A program made the position numbers and the translations under genes. Under the pieces are notes generated by a model. That model saw only the letters and a list, made by a program, of their open reading frames with translations, ran no database searches and was not told where the DNA came from. This document shows positions 5,944 through 5,998 of a DNA stretch of 5,998 nt, in pieces. The stretch is from Suilimivivens sp964393865 (GTDB taxonomy: Bacteria; Bacillota; Clostridia; Lachnospirales; Lachnospiraceae): positions 1-5,998 of the forward strand of contig CAYMUW010000078.1 in the NCBI GenBank assembly GCA_964393865.1, given 5' to 3'. Every line of letters starts with the position of its first letter. The first letter of the stretch is position 1.

Positions 5944-5998
5944 CAGCTCGTAGGGGAATCGAACCCCTGTTTCCGCCGTGAGAGGGCGGCGTCTTAAC
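5944..5998 (-). tRNA. tRNA-Glu (anticodon CTC), 5' part beyond the window
   Basis: The minus strand contains the 3' three-quarters of a tRNA. The anticodon stem CCGCC/GGCGG (5985-5989 with 5973-5977) encloses the 7-nt loop CTCTCAC. After invariant U33 the anticodon is CTC (5980-5982), which reads the Glu codon GAG. A 4-nt variable loop follows, then the T arm AGGGG-TTCGATT-CCCCT (5952-5968), the 3' acceptor strand ACGAGCT (5945-5951) and a G discriminator at 5944. The next bases are TTA, so CCA is not encoded and must be added by tRNA nucleotidyltransferase. The 5' acceptor strand and most of the D arm lie past position 5998. Other tRNA genes may precede it in the same transcript. Confidence 0.92.

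Noticed and set aside
1..5998. Search for CRISPR repeats, insertion-sequence ends, toxin-antitoxin pairs, phage or defence genes
   Set aside because: No direct-repeat array, terminal inverted repeats, transposase/integrase motifs or defence-family domains were seen by eye on either strand. The gene content is housekeeping plus transport.

Overview
The window reads as ordinary chromosomal DNA from a low-to-moderate GC Firmicute, most likely a clostridial gut anaerobe of the Lachnospiraceae type. The evidence is a class I pyruvate,phosphate dikinase very close in length and residue numbering to the Clostridium symbiosum enzyme, strong GGAGG-type ribosome binding sites, AT-rich intergenic DNA with extended -10 promoters, a tRNA gene that does not encode CCA, and a small membrane protein of a kind I associate with Clostridia. 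The genus assignment is inference.

Layout: positions 1-131 hold the 3' flank of ppdK, with one weakly supported 38-codon ORF. Positions 132-2759 (minus strand) are ppdK, 875 aa, intact, with all the catalytic residues I looked for. Positions 2760-2989 are its promoter and an unusually long leader of about 160 nt that can fold. Positions 2990-3817 (minus) encode a membrane-anchored glycerophosphodiester phosphodiesterase. Forty-eight bases upstream of it lies an MFS transporter of the SLC45/sucrose-transporter-like type (3866-5212, minus), probably in the same transcript. A short divergent promoter region (5213-5311) separates this from a plus-strand gene for a 174-aa polytopic membrane protein (5312-5836, DUF6512-like, function unknown). 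That gene converges on a minus-strand tRNA-Glu(CTC) gene cut by the right edge, and a hairpin terminator lies between them.

How the genes work together: PpdK interconverts PEP and pyruvate with PPi/AMP as the energy couple and is a central-carbon housekeeping enzyme in such anaerobes. The MFS carrier and the phosphodiesterase look like an uptake-plus-hydrolysis pair. The positive-inside rule puts the phosphodiesterase domain in the cytoplasm, where it could act on an imported substrate, but the substrate cannot be read from sequence. I found no mobile element, CRISPR array, phage gene or defence system. The least explained items are the structured ppdK leader, the transporter/phosphodiesterase pair and the uncharacterised membrane protein.
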